Shown here: in pieces, positions 9,465 to 17,584 of the stretch
Numbering within the stretch: position 1 is the stretch's first letter
Layout of the letters: every line of letters starts with the position of its first letter
The notes under the pieces: model-generated
Seen by the model: the letters and a program-made list of their open reading frames with translations, nothing else
The model's database searches: none
What the model was told of the DNA's origin: nothing
Program-made: the position numbers and the translations under genes
DNA from: Furfurilactobacillus entadae
GTDB lineage: Bacteria; Bacillota; Bacilli; Lactobacillales; Lactobacillaceae
Length of the DNA stretch: 64,000 nt
Direction: 5' to 3'
Assembly (NCBI RefSeq): GCF_045862745.1
Contig: NZ_BQXN01000012.1
Span: forward strand, 1-64,000

Positions 9465-9500
9465 ACCGCCGTTCTTAATCACGATTTAGATCATCATCAC

Positions 9501-10445
9501 TTACTTTTTTGAGGATGACTGATCACTAAGGTCACCTACATTAGTCTTTTGATTAGTCGTCCCTGTTGATTGTGACTGCCGGAACCGGGCACCCTGGAAC
9601 TGAAGCAAGTTTTGCGACATTAGCGTCACGATTTGCTTGTTCTGCGGCAAATCGGTATGTTCCGCGTCACTCCCGGTGACCGTTAGTTCAGTAAAATGAG
9701 CCACCTGGTCCTGATAAACATACTTACCCGCGTACACACTTTCAACCGGCACAATCCCGTCACTGGTGTAATTTTCCGTGCCCGCGACGAGATAAACATT
9801 AAGTGCCTTTGGTAATTTATTCCGGTTATCAACCATGTCATTTAACATGTCGACCCGTTTAGTTTGATCCTTATCTTCAAGGTTAAACGGTGACCCCAAC
9901 ATCATTAACTCGTGCATCTTGAATTTAGACTGGTTGAAGTAATTCTCTAAAAAGAGGGTGTAAATGAGGCCCCCGTTCGAGTGTCCATAACCAGAGAAGT
10001 TATTGAAGTTATAGGTCTTTGCTAAGTACAAAAAGGCTGTGTTAAACCATTTTGCCTGTTTTTTGATGTTGCTGTACCCATCCTTGTTGTTCTCAAATGC
10101 CACAACAAAGAATGGTGCGTTATCACCAGCCCGCACATGACCAGTGACCCGCAGCGTGTTATCAGTTTTGACTGTCACCTTAACCACACTGTGCTGCACG
10201 GGTTGCTTATTTCCCTGCTGGTTCGGGTTCGCCTTCCCAGAATTAATTGTTTTGATCAGGTCGTCAAACCGATTTTGACCAGCTGATGATCCAGGAATAA
10301 AAATCACCGGGGACATTTGCGACTCACGGATGGCCCGTGGCTTTGTCACTGTATGGGTAACCCCTGGCACGGTGCACACAACAATGAGCACCAGAAAGAG
10401 AACAAATGCGCCTAATACGCCCCACCGAGTTCGTTTAATCTTCAT
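9501..10445 (-). CDS. DUF915 alpha/beta hydrolase, membrane-anchored
   Basis: The product has 314 residues from the ATG at 10445 (AAAGGAGA upstream). A hydrophobic segment near residues 10-28 should act as signal or anchor, so the enzyme acts outside the membrane. The lipase-type nucleophile elbow G-H-S-N-G-G and an oxyanion-like F-I-P-G-S-S-A-G segment mark it as a DUF915 alpha/beta hydrolase, probably a carboxylesterase or lipase-like enzyme. The C-terminal tail is Ser/Thr/Gln-rich. It overlaps the end of the upstream EIIC gene by 11 bases, so the two are translationally coupled. The natural substrate is unknown. Confidence 0.85.
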   Translation of the reverse strand: MKIKRTRWGVLGAFVLFLVLIVVCTVPGVTHTVTKPRAIRESQMSPVIFIPGSSAGQNRFDDLIKTINSGKANPNQQGNKQPVQHSVVKVTVKTDNTLRVTGHVRAGDNAPFFVVAFENNKDGYSNIKKQAKWFNTAFLYLAKTYNFNNFSGYGHSNGGLIYTLFLENYFNQSKFKMHELMMLGSPFNLEDKDQTKRVDMLNDMVDNRNKLPKALNVYLVAGTENYTSDGIVPVESVYAGKYVYQDQVAHFTELTVTGSDAEHTDLPQNKQIVTLMSQNLLQFQGARFRQSQSTGTTNQKTNVGDLSDQSSSKK

Positions 10446-11784
10446 GGTCGTCTCCTTTTGCCTTGGCTTTCTTTGCTCGGTCACGCTGAATCAATAAGGC
10501 CTGCAGACGATTACCATTTTTAACAAACGGAATAAACAACGCCACATCCACGATGAACAAGACAAACGCGACGATCAACGTTTTGATGTCGCCCCCGGTT
10601 CCCACGTATCCTTGCAACACGCCCGGTGTCGTCCACGGAATTCGATAAACGACCGGTGGAATCACCTTTGTCTTAATTAAAATTGCCCCAACCACCATGT
10701 TGATGACCGGCACAAAGACCATCGGAATCAGATAAATCGAATTGAAAATCACAGGCAACCCAACTAAGCCAATTCCCGATAGGTTTGACAATGCAGGTAA
10801 CAGTGATCGGTAAGCAACCCGTCGCTCACGATGGGTAATCCCGACTAAAATAATGGCAATTGCCAATGCTAATAACCCACCAACACCACCAATGTTTCCA
10901 AACACATCGTACAACGTATGTAACGTGATCGGATATGGTGCCCCAAAGGACGTGTGGTGCGCCTGGGCAAATTGAGCGTTAGCGCCAGAAAACGTCGAGT
11001 AATTAATCAACCGTGGCTGTGCAATGGGACTCGCCAGCCCGATAAACATCAAGAGATTACTAATAATGGCCGAAAGCAAAATCGCCGGAACCCGAGTGGT
11101 CGCGTTCCCAACCGTAATGGCCGCCAGTCCCTCATTTAAAATCCCTAGTGGCCCCTGCGTTGTAACCAGGCTGATCAACCAGCCCAAGAGCATAAATAGC
11201 ATCAGCACCAACGCCAATGGGATAAACATGCGTTGAGACCGCGCGAAGACCCGGTCATCGTCCGTTAATTGTTCGATTTTTGGAAGGTGCCGCGTCAACG
11301 GCAAGCGAAAAATCATTCCGACAATAATTCCGGTCACAAACGCTAAAAATAAGCCGCGCAACCCGAAGTTATTAAACAAAAACAGGTTATCTGCGCTCCG
11401 ATAATCATAATTCAAAATCATATATGCGGCGGCACTTGCTAACCCAGTGGTCATCTTATCCCGGTGACACATTTCGGCGTAGTAGTACCCCACAAGATAA
11501 GCAGCACAAATACTGACCACAACGTTTAGCATGATCACCAGGTCGGTTAACAAATCACTTGCAATCAGCAACTTCTCACCAAGGGCCTGAAAGTGGAAAA
11601 TTTGAAAATAAAAGCCGTCTGGCCGAAGCCAAGCTTCGTTGATCCAGTTAAGCAAAACATCCATCATGACAAACGGAAAGAGGATGGTTAGTGCGTGGCG
11701 AATAACAGCCATTAATGGCCGGTCACGAAAAAAAAGCGCTATGGCGCCATTTCGTGCATGAAAAGCGCTCATTAAGCGTTTCAT
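10435..11784 (-). CDS. Orphan PTS EIIC-family membrane protein
   Basis: The 449-residue polytopic protein resembles EIIC permeases of the lactose/cellobiose type (PTS_EIIC). Recognisable parts are the helical core, an N-A-Q-F-A-Q-A-H-H-T region, a G-G-V-G-G-L-L segment and the conserved late stretch P-P-V-V-Y-R-I-P-W-T-T-P-G. No EIIA or EIIB gene is nearby, so it either borrows general partners or works without phosphotransfer. The coupling to a DUF915 hydrolase hints at transport of a product of that enzyme, which is inference. The start ATG at 11784 has GAGGAGG upstream; the C-terminus is lysine-rich and cytosolic. Confidence 0.82.
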   Translation of the reverse strand: MKRLMSAFHARNGAIALFFRDRPLMAVIRHALTILFPFVMMDVLLNWINEAWLRPDGFYFQIFHFQALGEKLLIASDLLTDLVIMLNVVVSICAAYLVGYYYAEMCHRDKMTTGLASAAAYMILNYDYRSADNLFLFNNFGLRGLFLAFVTGIIVGMIFRLPLTRHLPKIEQLTDDDRVFARSQRMFIPLALVLMLFMLLGWLISLVTTQGPLGILNEGLAAITVGNATTRVPAILLSAIISNLLMFIGLASPIAQPRLINYSTFSGANAQFAQAHHTSFGAPYPITLHTLYDVFGNIGGVGGLLALAIAIILVGITHRERRVAYRSLLPALSNLSGIGLVGLPVIFNSIYLIPMVFVPVINMVVGAILIKTKVIPPVVYRIPWTTPGVLQGYVGTGGDIKTLIVAFVLFIVDVALFIPFVKNGNRLQALLIQRDRAKKAKAKGDDHED

Positions 11785-11904
11785 TATGGTTCCTCCTCGT
11801 CCCTTTAATTAAGTTCTTTATACCCCCCGGGTTTGTTGATTGCAAGCCATATCACGTCATTTTCGTTAAAAGTCCGGGCGCCGATGTTGATGAGAAGATG
11901 ACCA

Positions 11905-11943
11905 CAAAAAAGACGCCCTTCCTTATCATTAAGAAAAGCGTCA
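11905..11943 (-). terminator. Terminator of the ecsA-ecsB-trmB operon
   Basis: Imperfect 13-bp stem (GACGC plus an A/T helix with GU pairs, 11912-11942) followed on the minus strand by a T-run, just after trmB. Confidence 0.8.
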
Positions 11944-11965
11944 TTTAAGAACGGCTCATTCACCG

Positions 11966-12631
11966 TTATTTTTCTGTTGGAACAAACTGTGCCACCAGCC
12001 GGTAAATTGGTTGGCCCTTGGCAGCAAATTTTTGTTCGTATTCCGTTTCTACGTTTTCAAACTGGCCATCACTTGCCGCAACGTCTGTATGCAGATCTAA
12101 GGAAACTTCCGTCAGTTTCATCCCGAAGTTGGCCATGCTCATCAACGAATATTCGAACAAATGCCGATTATCCGTCTTAAACTGAATTGCGCCACCGATC
12201 CCTAAGACTGCAACGTAACTGGCTAAAAAGGTTGGTGATGTTAACCGCCGTTTTTCATGACGCGTCTTTGGCCATGGATCAGAAAAGTTCAAATACAGAT
12301 GATCCACTTCTAAAGGTTCAAAGAAGTTTTCAATCCCCTGACCATCTGCCAACACCCACTGAAGATTTGGCAATGCTTCTGGCAGCGACCGTTTTAATGC
12401 GGCCCCCAGCACAGATTTTTGTAACTCGATCCCCACAAAGTTTCGTTCTGGGTGGGCCTTTGCCATGCCAATTAAAAATTGCCCCTTACCGGTCCCAATT
12501 TCAACTTGCAGCGGCTGTTCCCGTTCGAAGCGGTCCTGCCAGTGGCCCCGATGATTCACGGGTTCCAAAACGATTGCTTGTGGATTAGCGGCGATCAGCT
12601 CGTCCGCCCATGGTTTGTTTCTAACGCGCAT
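11966..12631 (-). CDS. trmB: tRNA (guanine-N7-)-methyltransferase
   Basis: TrmB transfers a methyl group from S-adenosylmethionine to N7 of G46 in the variable loop of tRNAs. The 221-residue product has the family signature: V-E-I-G-T-G-K-G-Q-F near residues 41-50, the F-V-G-I-E motif, and N-F-S-D-P-W-P-K plus H-x-K-R-R-L around residues 115-130. Length is typical. The start follows AAGGAG. It is the last gene of the ecsA-ecsB-trmB run, 37 bases after ecsB. Confidence 0.96.
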   Translation of the reverse strand: MRVRNKPWADELIAANPQAIVLEPVNHRGHWQDRFEREQPLQVEIGTGKGQFLIGMAKAHPERNFVGIELQKSVLGAALKRSLPEALPNLQWVLADGQGIENFFEPLEVDHLYLNFSDPWPKTRHEKRRLTSPTFLASYVAVLGIGGAIQFKTDNRHLFEYSLMSMANFGMKLTEVSLDLHTDVAASDGQFENVETEYEQKFAAKGQPIYRLVAQFVPTEK

Positions 12632-12668
12632 ACTTATTCTCCTTAATTAAGGTCGCTAAATAATGTCA

Positions 12669-13895
12669 TTACATTGCCATCTTCTTCAATCGTAAGCGAC
12701 TGTACCAACCAACGAAGATGATTAATTCTAAGCCTAAGGCGAAAATATCGGTGCCAAGCCGCACCCAGGACCAATTCACGCTGGCGTCGACAGCCACCAG
12801 TGCAACCGCCGTCAACGTTAACAGCACTGTTAACACCCGGCGAAAGGCCGCTAACTGCATGACAGTGGTCACCGGATAAAGGTGCGTGAACACCTTGCCT
12901 GCGTACTGTCCGTAAAATGGTAATAACTGAAAGCCAATTAGATAGACCGCCAAAAGCATTACGATCAGGCTGATCACCTGACTATGAACAAAGATCAAAA
13001 TAACCATGCCAATAACGGTAAGCCGCACCACCAAACCGAATGTATCACTGTCGCGGCCTAACCCACGGGTAAATAGATAGAGGTATGGATTGGTTGATCG
13101 ACCAACGATCATCCGCCACAGTGGGTCCAAATACCGGCGCCGTTTAACCGTTGCTTTAACCTGAGGAACGTCCGTAAACAGATTGAAGAACCGGTATAAC
13201 AACATCATCCGATTGGATTCTTCATCCACAAGCACATGCCAGGCCAGTTGGCCACGCACCCACGATTGGCGTAGTCCAAAACTGGTCAAGGCGACAGCAA
13301 GGATTCCCAACCCGACTGCTAACCAGGCTGAAAGCCATACACCGCTTGCAAAAATCACTAATGGAACGATCCAGTTCAAGTACCGCGCCCATCCAACCGT
13401 TAAGCGTGTTTGCTGAACGGTTTGGCGCAATGCTAAGTTCATCCATGCCGCTTTAACCAAGATCTGGGTGACGATCATGAGCCCGGCTGAAAGCAAGCTC
13501 AGTTGGTCTGCTTGCCCCATAAATGGCACGAGGATAACACCGATCACCACTTGAATCACGCTCGCCATTAACAAACTGTAATTACGTGCGTGACGCAGAT
13601 ACGTGTGGAGTGGTGCCTCTGCTGGTAACAATAAAACCGCGTCGGCTGGTTCAATCAGCGTTGCTAATCGCCCCAACTGACTGCCGGCCGTCAGGATAAC
13701 AACGGTTAGAATGGGTCCCCACCAAACGCCTGCTGTTAAGGACTTCAATCCGTTTTGATAGGCAAAGCCCAACGCACCGAAAAAGAAGAACAGTGCGATA
13801 ACAAAGTGATCTGTGAAAACGAGGCGCAGATACTTCAGCAGCATGTTTCCGTGACGAGACAACCGCTGTGAAAACAACCGGCTTAACTCATTCAT
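12669..13895 (-). CDS. ecsB: ABC transporter permease, EcsB family
   Basis: The 408-residue membrane protein has about ten hydrophobic segments arranged as in EcsB. It is the membrane partner of EcsA, an ABC system that in B. subtilis affects competence, secretion and exported regulatory peptides by way of intramembrane proteolysis. I chose the ATG at 13895, which overlaps the ecsA stop by eight bases (ATGAATGA), over an in-frame ATG further upstream inside ecsA. The overlap indicates translational coupling with ecsA. The sequence is poorly conserved in the family, so context carries much of the assignment. Confidence 0.9.
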   Translation of the reverse strand: MNELSRLFSQRLSRHGNMLLKYLRLVFTDHFVIALFFFFGALGFAYQNGLKSLTAGVWWGPILTVVILTAGSQLGRLATLIEPADAVLLLPAEAPLHTYLRHARNYSLLMASVIQVVIGVILVPFMGQADQLSLLSAGLMIVTQILVKAAWMNLALRQTVQQTRLTVGWARYLNWIVPLVIFASGVWLSAWLAVGLGILAVALTSFGLRQSWVRGQLAWHVLVDEESNRMMLLYRFFNLFTDVPQVKATVKRRRYLDPLWRMIVGRSTNPYLYLFTRGLGRDSDTFGLVVRLTVIGMVILIFVHSQVISLIVMLLAVYLIGFQLLPFYGQYAGKVFTHLYPVTTVMQLAAFRRVLTVLLTLTAVALVAVDASVNWSWVRLGTDIFALGLELIIFVGWYSRLRLKKMAM

Positions 13896-14625
13896 CGCGC
13901 TCACCATTGGCCAACGCAAGGTAAATTTCATCTAGGGATTCCCCGGCGTCTGGGAAGGCCGCCCGCAGTTCTGGTAATGTCCCAGCGACCCGAACCTCAC
14001 CTTGGTGCAGTAAGACGAACCGGTCACAATATAATTCAGCGTTTGCAAGAACGTGGGTCGACATTAAAATGGCTGCCCCACGTTTTTTTGCTGCCTGAAT
14101 CAAATCTAAGAGATCGTGAACTGCAACCGGGTCCAGCCCCAAAAATGGTTCATCAATAATGAAGACACTGGCCTGCGTCATGAACGCATTCACGATCATC
14201 ACCTTTTGTTTCATCCCCTTTGAAAAGTTCACGGGGAACCAGGTTAGCTTATTGTCTAACCGAAACAATTTTAATAATTCGTGAGCCCGTGGCCAGGTCT
14301 GTTCTGGATCTAGTCCGTACGCATGCATTGTTAATGTCAGCGTCTCTTCCAACGTCAATTCATCGTACAATACCGGCAACTCCGGAATGTACGCAATTTG
14401 TTGTTTATACGCCACCGGGTCATCGGTTAACGTCACACCGCCCAGTTTGATTTGTCCATGTTGCGGCGTTAATAACCCAATAATGTGATTAATGGTGGTT
14501 GATTTCCCAGCACCGTTTAACCCGATCAAGCCGACAATCTCCCCGTCATTCACGCGAAATGTCACGTCTTTTAACACTGGTACTTGTGAATAACCTCCCA
14601 CAAGGTGGTTGACTTCAATACCCAT
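13888..14625 (-). CDS. ecsA: ABC transporter ATP-binding protein EcsA
   Basis: The 245-residue ATPase has Walker A G-L-N-G-A-G-K-S-T at residues 35-43, a degenerate signature F-S-K-G-M-K-Q-K near 132-139, Walker B V-F-I-I-D-E-P-F near 156-163 and the switch His in S-T-H-V. The K-G-M-K-Q signature in place of LSGGQ is usual for EcsA-type ATPases. It forms the exporter with EcsB. It diverges from hit, as in the B. subtilis hit/ecsAB locus. The ATG at 14625 follows AAAGGA. Confidence 0.95.
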   Translation of the reverse strand: MGIEVNHLVGGYSQVPVLKDVTFRVNDGEIVGLIGLNGAGKSTTINHIIGLLTPQHGQIKLGGVTLTDDPVAYKQQIAYIPELPVLYDELTLEETLTLTMHAYGLDPEQTWPRAHELLKLFRLDNKLTWFPVNFSKGMKQKVMIVNAFMTQASVFIIDEPFLGLDPVAVHDLLDLIQAAKKRGAAILMSTHVLANAELYCDRFVLLHQGEVRVAGTLPELRAAFPDAGESLDEIYLALANGERDE

Positions 14626-14788
14626 AATGATGTCCTTTCACAAAGAAAAATCGTTGCTCCGATTATAGCATACCTCACCCCGTGATGACGGCCATCAAAC
14701 GCCGCTTCCTACCCCGACGCAAAACTTTTCGTTCTTTCCATTGATGTGTATAATTGGGGTAATCACGATTAACTGAGGAGGCTCCACA

Positions 14789-15223
14789 ATGTTAGATGAT
14801 AACTGTCTATTCTGTAAAATTATTAAGGGTGATATCCCGAGCTATACGGTTTACGAGGATGATGACGTCAAGGCCTTTTTGGATATTTCACAGGGCACCC
14901 CTGGTCACACACTCGTTATTCCTAAGACACACATCCCTGACATTTTTGCTTATGATGAGGCACTTGCGCAGCGCGTCTTTGCAAAAATCCCGAAGATTGC
15001 CCGGGCCGTCCGCGATTCTAACCCTGACATCGTGGCCATGAACATCGTTAATAACAACGGTGCCGTGGCGTACCAATCAGTCTTTCACTCACACTTTCAC
15101 TTAGTTCCCCGTTACAGTGACCACGATGATTTCAAAATGATTTTCAAGGATAATAGCGCTCAATATGATGACGCTGCCTACAAAGCGCTGCAACAACACA
15201 TCATTGATCACATGGAGGCGTAG
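14789..15223 (+). CDS. hit: HIT family nucleotide-binding hydrolase
   Basis: The 144-residue histidine-triad protein has the catalytic motif H-S-H-F-H-L-V-P near residues 100-107 and the N-terminal C-x-x-C-K-I-I segment common in Firmicute HIT proteins. Members hydrolyse or transfer adenylyl groups on nucleotide phosphoramidates; the cell substrate is unknown. The gene is divergent from ecsA and followed after 3 bases by a small coiled-coil gene. Confidence 0.95.
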   Translation: MLDDNCLFCKIIKGDIPSYTVYEDDDVKAFLDISQGTPGHTLVIPKTHIPDIFAYDEALAQRVFAKIPKIARAVRDSNPDIVAMNIVNNNGAVAYQSVFHSHFHLVPRYSDHDDFKMIFKDNSAQYDDAAYKALQQHIIDHMEA

Positions 15224-15226
15224 CCC

Positions 15227-15484
15227 ATGTTTAACAAACTCACTGATCCGATTCGCGACCTCATCCAATCCACAGCGGATTTCACAAAGGCAATAAAACG
15301 GCTCAACAACAACGTGAACCAACTATCGGCAACCGCAACCCAGGCTCAAGAAACCATCACCGACATTCAAAAGTCCGTGGACCGGTTCCAGTTCAAGGTT
15401 AACGCACACCAAAAAGTTCTTCAGGAAGGTGTGGACCAACTCAATCAGGATCTTAATGATCTCACCAACCGTCTCCCCCACTAA
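15227..15484 (+). CDS. Small coiled-coil protein of unknown function
   Basis: The 85-residue product is almost wholly helical, with heptad-like spacing (N-N-N-V-N-Q-L, T-Q-A-Q-E-T-I-T-D-I). It has no membrane segment and no known motif. It starts 3 bases after hit, with GGAGG inside the hit end, so it is co-translated with hit. Such small coiled-coil genes often follow hit in lactobacilli; the function is unknown. Confidence 0.75.
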   Translation: MFNKLTDPIRDLIQSTADFTKAIKRLNNNVNQLSATATQAQETITDIQKSVDRFQFKVNAHQKVLQEGVDQLNQDLNDLTNRLPH

Positions 15485-15494
15485 ACGGAAGATT

Positions 15495-15535
15495 CCTTAA
15501 GCGAAACTTAACCCAAAGCAAAGTTTCTGTTAAGG
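15495..15535 (+). other. Hairpin between the hit operon and prsA
   Basis: Stem CCTTAA(GC)GAAACTT with its near complement AAGTTTC(TG)TTAAGG, loop about 11 bases. No T-run follows, so it is either a weak terminator of the hit unit or a processed leader element. An extended -10 (TGTTAAGAT) for prsA lies near 15568-15576. Confidence 0.5.
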
Positions 15536-15632
15536 GCGCGCAGGCATTCTACTTTCAGCTTAATCTATGTTAAGATATGCTTTGTGTGATTCATTAGACT
15601 CAACTAAAAAACGAATTGGATGTGAACTTTTT

Positions 15633-16547
15633 ATGAAAAAATGGTTACTTATTCCTGCTGGCCTCTTGATGGCCCTTTCCTTAGCCGCTTGTGGTAACAA
15701 AACAGTGGCAACAACTGATGGTGGTAAAGTTACTCAGGACGAATATTACTCAAGCATGAAGACGACAAGTCAGGGTAAGCAAGTTCTGCAACAGATGATC
15801 ATCAAGAAGGTTCTTGAAAAGAAATACGGCGACAAGGTTTCTGACAAGAAGGTTACTAAGCAATACGATGCCCTGAAGAAACAATACGGCTCAAGCTTTA
15901 GTAGCATGTTAGAACAACAAGGAATGACCGCTTCTGGCTTAAAAGACACGTTGCGTTTAAACCTGTTGTTACGTGAAGCTGTTAAGAACGACGTGAAGAT
16001 TTCTGACTCTGACCTGAAGAAACAGTTCAAAGACTGGGAACCTAAAGTCCAAACAGCCATCATCGTTACTTCTTCTAAGGACAAGGCTCAAAAAGCCATT
16101 GACGCTTTAAACAACGGAGACAGCTTTAGTACCGTTGCTAAGAAGTACTCTGAAGACTCCAGCACAAAGAACAAGGGCGGAAAAGTCGGCAAGTTCGATA
16201 ACGCCACTTCTTCTGTTGATGACTCCATTAAAACAGCAGCCTTCAAGCTGAAGAATGGTGAATACACCACTAGTCCTGTTGCTGACACAAGCTCAACCAC
16301 TGGGACAAAGAGCTACTACGTCATCAAGATGCTTGACAAGCCTTCTAAGGGAACTTGGAAAGATCACAAGCAGGACTTAAAGAACCAAATCTGGGACCAA
16401 GACATGGATACCAGCAATGGTGGGACGGTTCTTCAATCCGTTATCTCTAAGGAATTGAAGAAAGCCAATGTTTCCATCAAGGACAATGACTTGAAGGATG
16501 TCTTATCACAATACACATCAACTTCATCTTCATCCACTTCAAAATAA
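15633..16547 (+). CDS. prsA: Peptidyl-prolyl isomerase lipoprotein PrsA
   Basis: PrsA is an extracytoplasmic foldase that helps secreted proteins, including penicillin-binding proteins, to fold after export. From the ATG at 15633 the 304-residue product has a signal peptide ending in lipobox L-A-A-C (Cys20), an N-terminal chaperone arm and a parvulin domain at about 135-230, with D-S-F-S-T-V-A-K-K-Y-S and G-G-K-V-G-K-F. A Ser/Thr tail ends the protein. An in-frame start further upstream lacks a ribosome site and would bury the signal peptide. Confidence 0.94.
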   Translation: MKKWLLIPAGLLMALSLAACGNKTVATTDGGKVTQDEYYSSMKTTSQGKQVLQQMIIKKVLEKKYGDKVSDKKVTKQYDALKKQYGSSFSSMLEQQGMTASGLKDTLRLNLLLREAVKNDVKISDSDLKKQFKDWEPKVQTAIIVTSSKDKAQKAIDALNNGDSFSTVAKKYSEDSSTKNKGGKVGKFDNATSSVDDSIKTAAFKLKNGEYTTSPVADTSSTTGTKSYYVIKMLDKPSKGTWKDHKQDLKNQIWDQDMDTSNGGTVLQSVISKELKKANVSIKDNDLKDVLSQYTSTSSSSTSK

Positions 16548-16563
16548 TTAGTTTTCTAAATAA

Positions 16564-16600
16564 GAGCGCCGAAACCTCCTTAGGTTTCGGCGCTCTTTTG
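16564..16600 (+). terminator. Terminator of prsA
   Basis: Perfect 13-bp stem (GAGCGCCGAAACC, 16564-16576, with 16583-16595) followed by TTTT. Confidence 0.92.
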
Positions 16601-16721
16601 CATGGCGAAGGCCCAAAATCACCGCTGGTTAAGATCGCAGTGTTGATATGCTTGCATTCTTTTCAAAGTTAGCCGACAATATGGCTGTTTTAAATCATTC
16701 ATTTATCGGAGGTGCGTTATT

Positions 16722-17093
16722 ATGGCAACAACACATGAATTAACCTTTAGTGACGCTGTTTTAGCTAAAATCAAACCCCTACTGATTAAGGGCAACCGCT
16801 TATTATTGAGCTACGATGACGGCGTTGGCCCCTATTCACATCATGGGTTAATGGCGCTTCAAATTTCCTTTCAATTGATTGTTGTGGGTGAAGCCGCAGA
16901 CATCACCGATTATCAAGCCACGCTGCCATCTAATCTGGGCCCCGTCCATTACAAAGACTATTCCGGCGAATTTCTCGGTCACCACTTGCAAGCCGACTTT
17001 AACACGTTGATGCACACCATTCGCCTTTCTGATGAAAGTGAACAGATCGACGATGACGTTGCCTTAATTATTGATCCAAGCGCGGCTAAATAA
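16722..17093 (+). CDS. HesB/IscA-like (Fe-S biosynthesis fold) protein
   Basis: The 123-residue product resembles the Fe-S_biosyn domain proteins of lactobacilli (YqkB-like): an N-terminal T-F-S-D-A-V helix, a long beta region and a C-terminal acidic tail. The three cysteines that bind clusters in IscA are absent; the protein has no Cys at all. A carrier role is therefore doubtful. GGAGGTG precedes the start. It is followed at 23 bases by a VOC-fold gene, probably in one transcript. Confidence 0.6.
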   Translation: MATTHELTFSDAVLAKIKPLLIKGNRLLLSYDDGVGPYSHHGLMALQISFQLIVVGEAADITDYQATLPSNLGPVHYKDYSGEFLGHHLQADFNTLMHTIRLSDESEQIDDDVALIIDPSAAK

Positions 17094-17116
17094 CGTTAGC
17101 CAGAAAGGTTTGTCAC

Positions 17117-17497
17117 ATGCCATCCATTACGCACATTCAAATTATGTTGTACGTTAACGACGTGCCCGCCATGGCCACTTTTTGGCAACACGCGGTGAGC
17201 GCAGAAGTGTCCAACCGTCAGAACATGCCTGACGAGTCTGAAAGTGTAACGCTCACAATTTTGAACCAGGTTGATTTGTGTCTGTTTGATCAACACTTTA
17301 TTCAGACGACTTCCCCAGAAGTGGCGTTAAATTCGCCATCGCTCTTATTCCAAACGTCACATTTTGATGTCCTCTACCACCAGATCCGCACGGTTAGCCC
17401 ATCAACTGGTGCCATCAGTGTGCACAATCAACAACGCAGCTTTAACTTTGCGGATCCTGAGGGTCATTATTTTGCCGTCAGTGAAATCCCGTCTTAG
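17117..17497 (+). CDS. VOC/glyoxalase superfamily protein
   Basis: The 126-residue product has the beta-alpha-beta-beta-beta layout of the vicinal-oxygen-chelate fold: L-Y-V-N-D-V at the start and the family C-terminal F-A-D-P-E-G-H-Y-F-A-V-S-E motif. These proteins range from glyoxalases to bleomycin-type resistance proteins; nothing here fixes the substrate. AGAAAGG precedes the ATG. Confidence 0.8.
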   Translation: MPSITHIQIMLYVNDVPAMATFWQHAVSAEVSNRQNMPDESESVTLTILNQVDLCLFDQHFIQTTSPEVALNSPSLLFQTSHFDVLYHQIRTVSPSTGAISVHNQQRSFNFADPEGHYFAVSEIPS

Positions 17498-17506
17498 TGG
17501 CAGTAT

Positions 17507-17542
17507 AAAACCCCAAAAGTTAGTGATAACTTTTGGGGTTTT
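17507..17542 (+). terminator. Terminator after the VOC gene
   Basis: Perfect 16-bp stem AAAACCCCAAAAGTTA and its complement around GTGA, followed by TTTT. Confidence 0.92.
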
Positions 17543-17584
17543 CCTATGGATTAACATTCACTGAGCACTAGCCGTCCTGTCTAA

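Noticed and set aside
16722..17093. Functional A-type Fe-S carrier
   Set aside because: The cluster-binding cysteines are missing, so only the fold assignment is kept.
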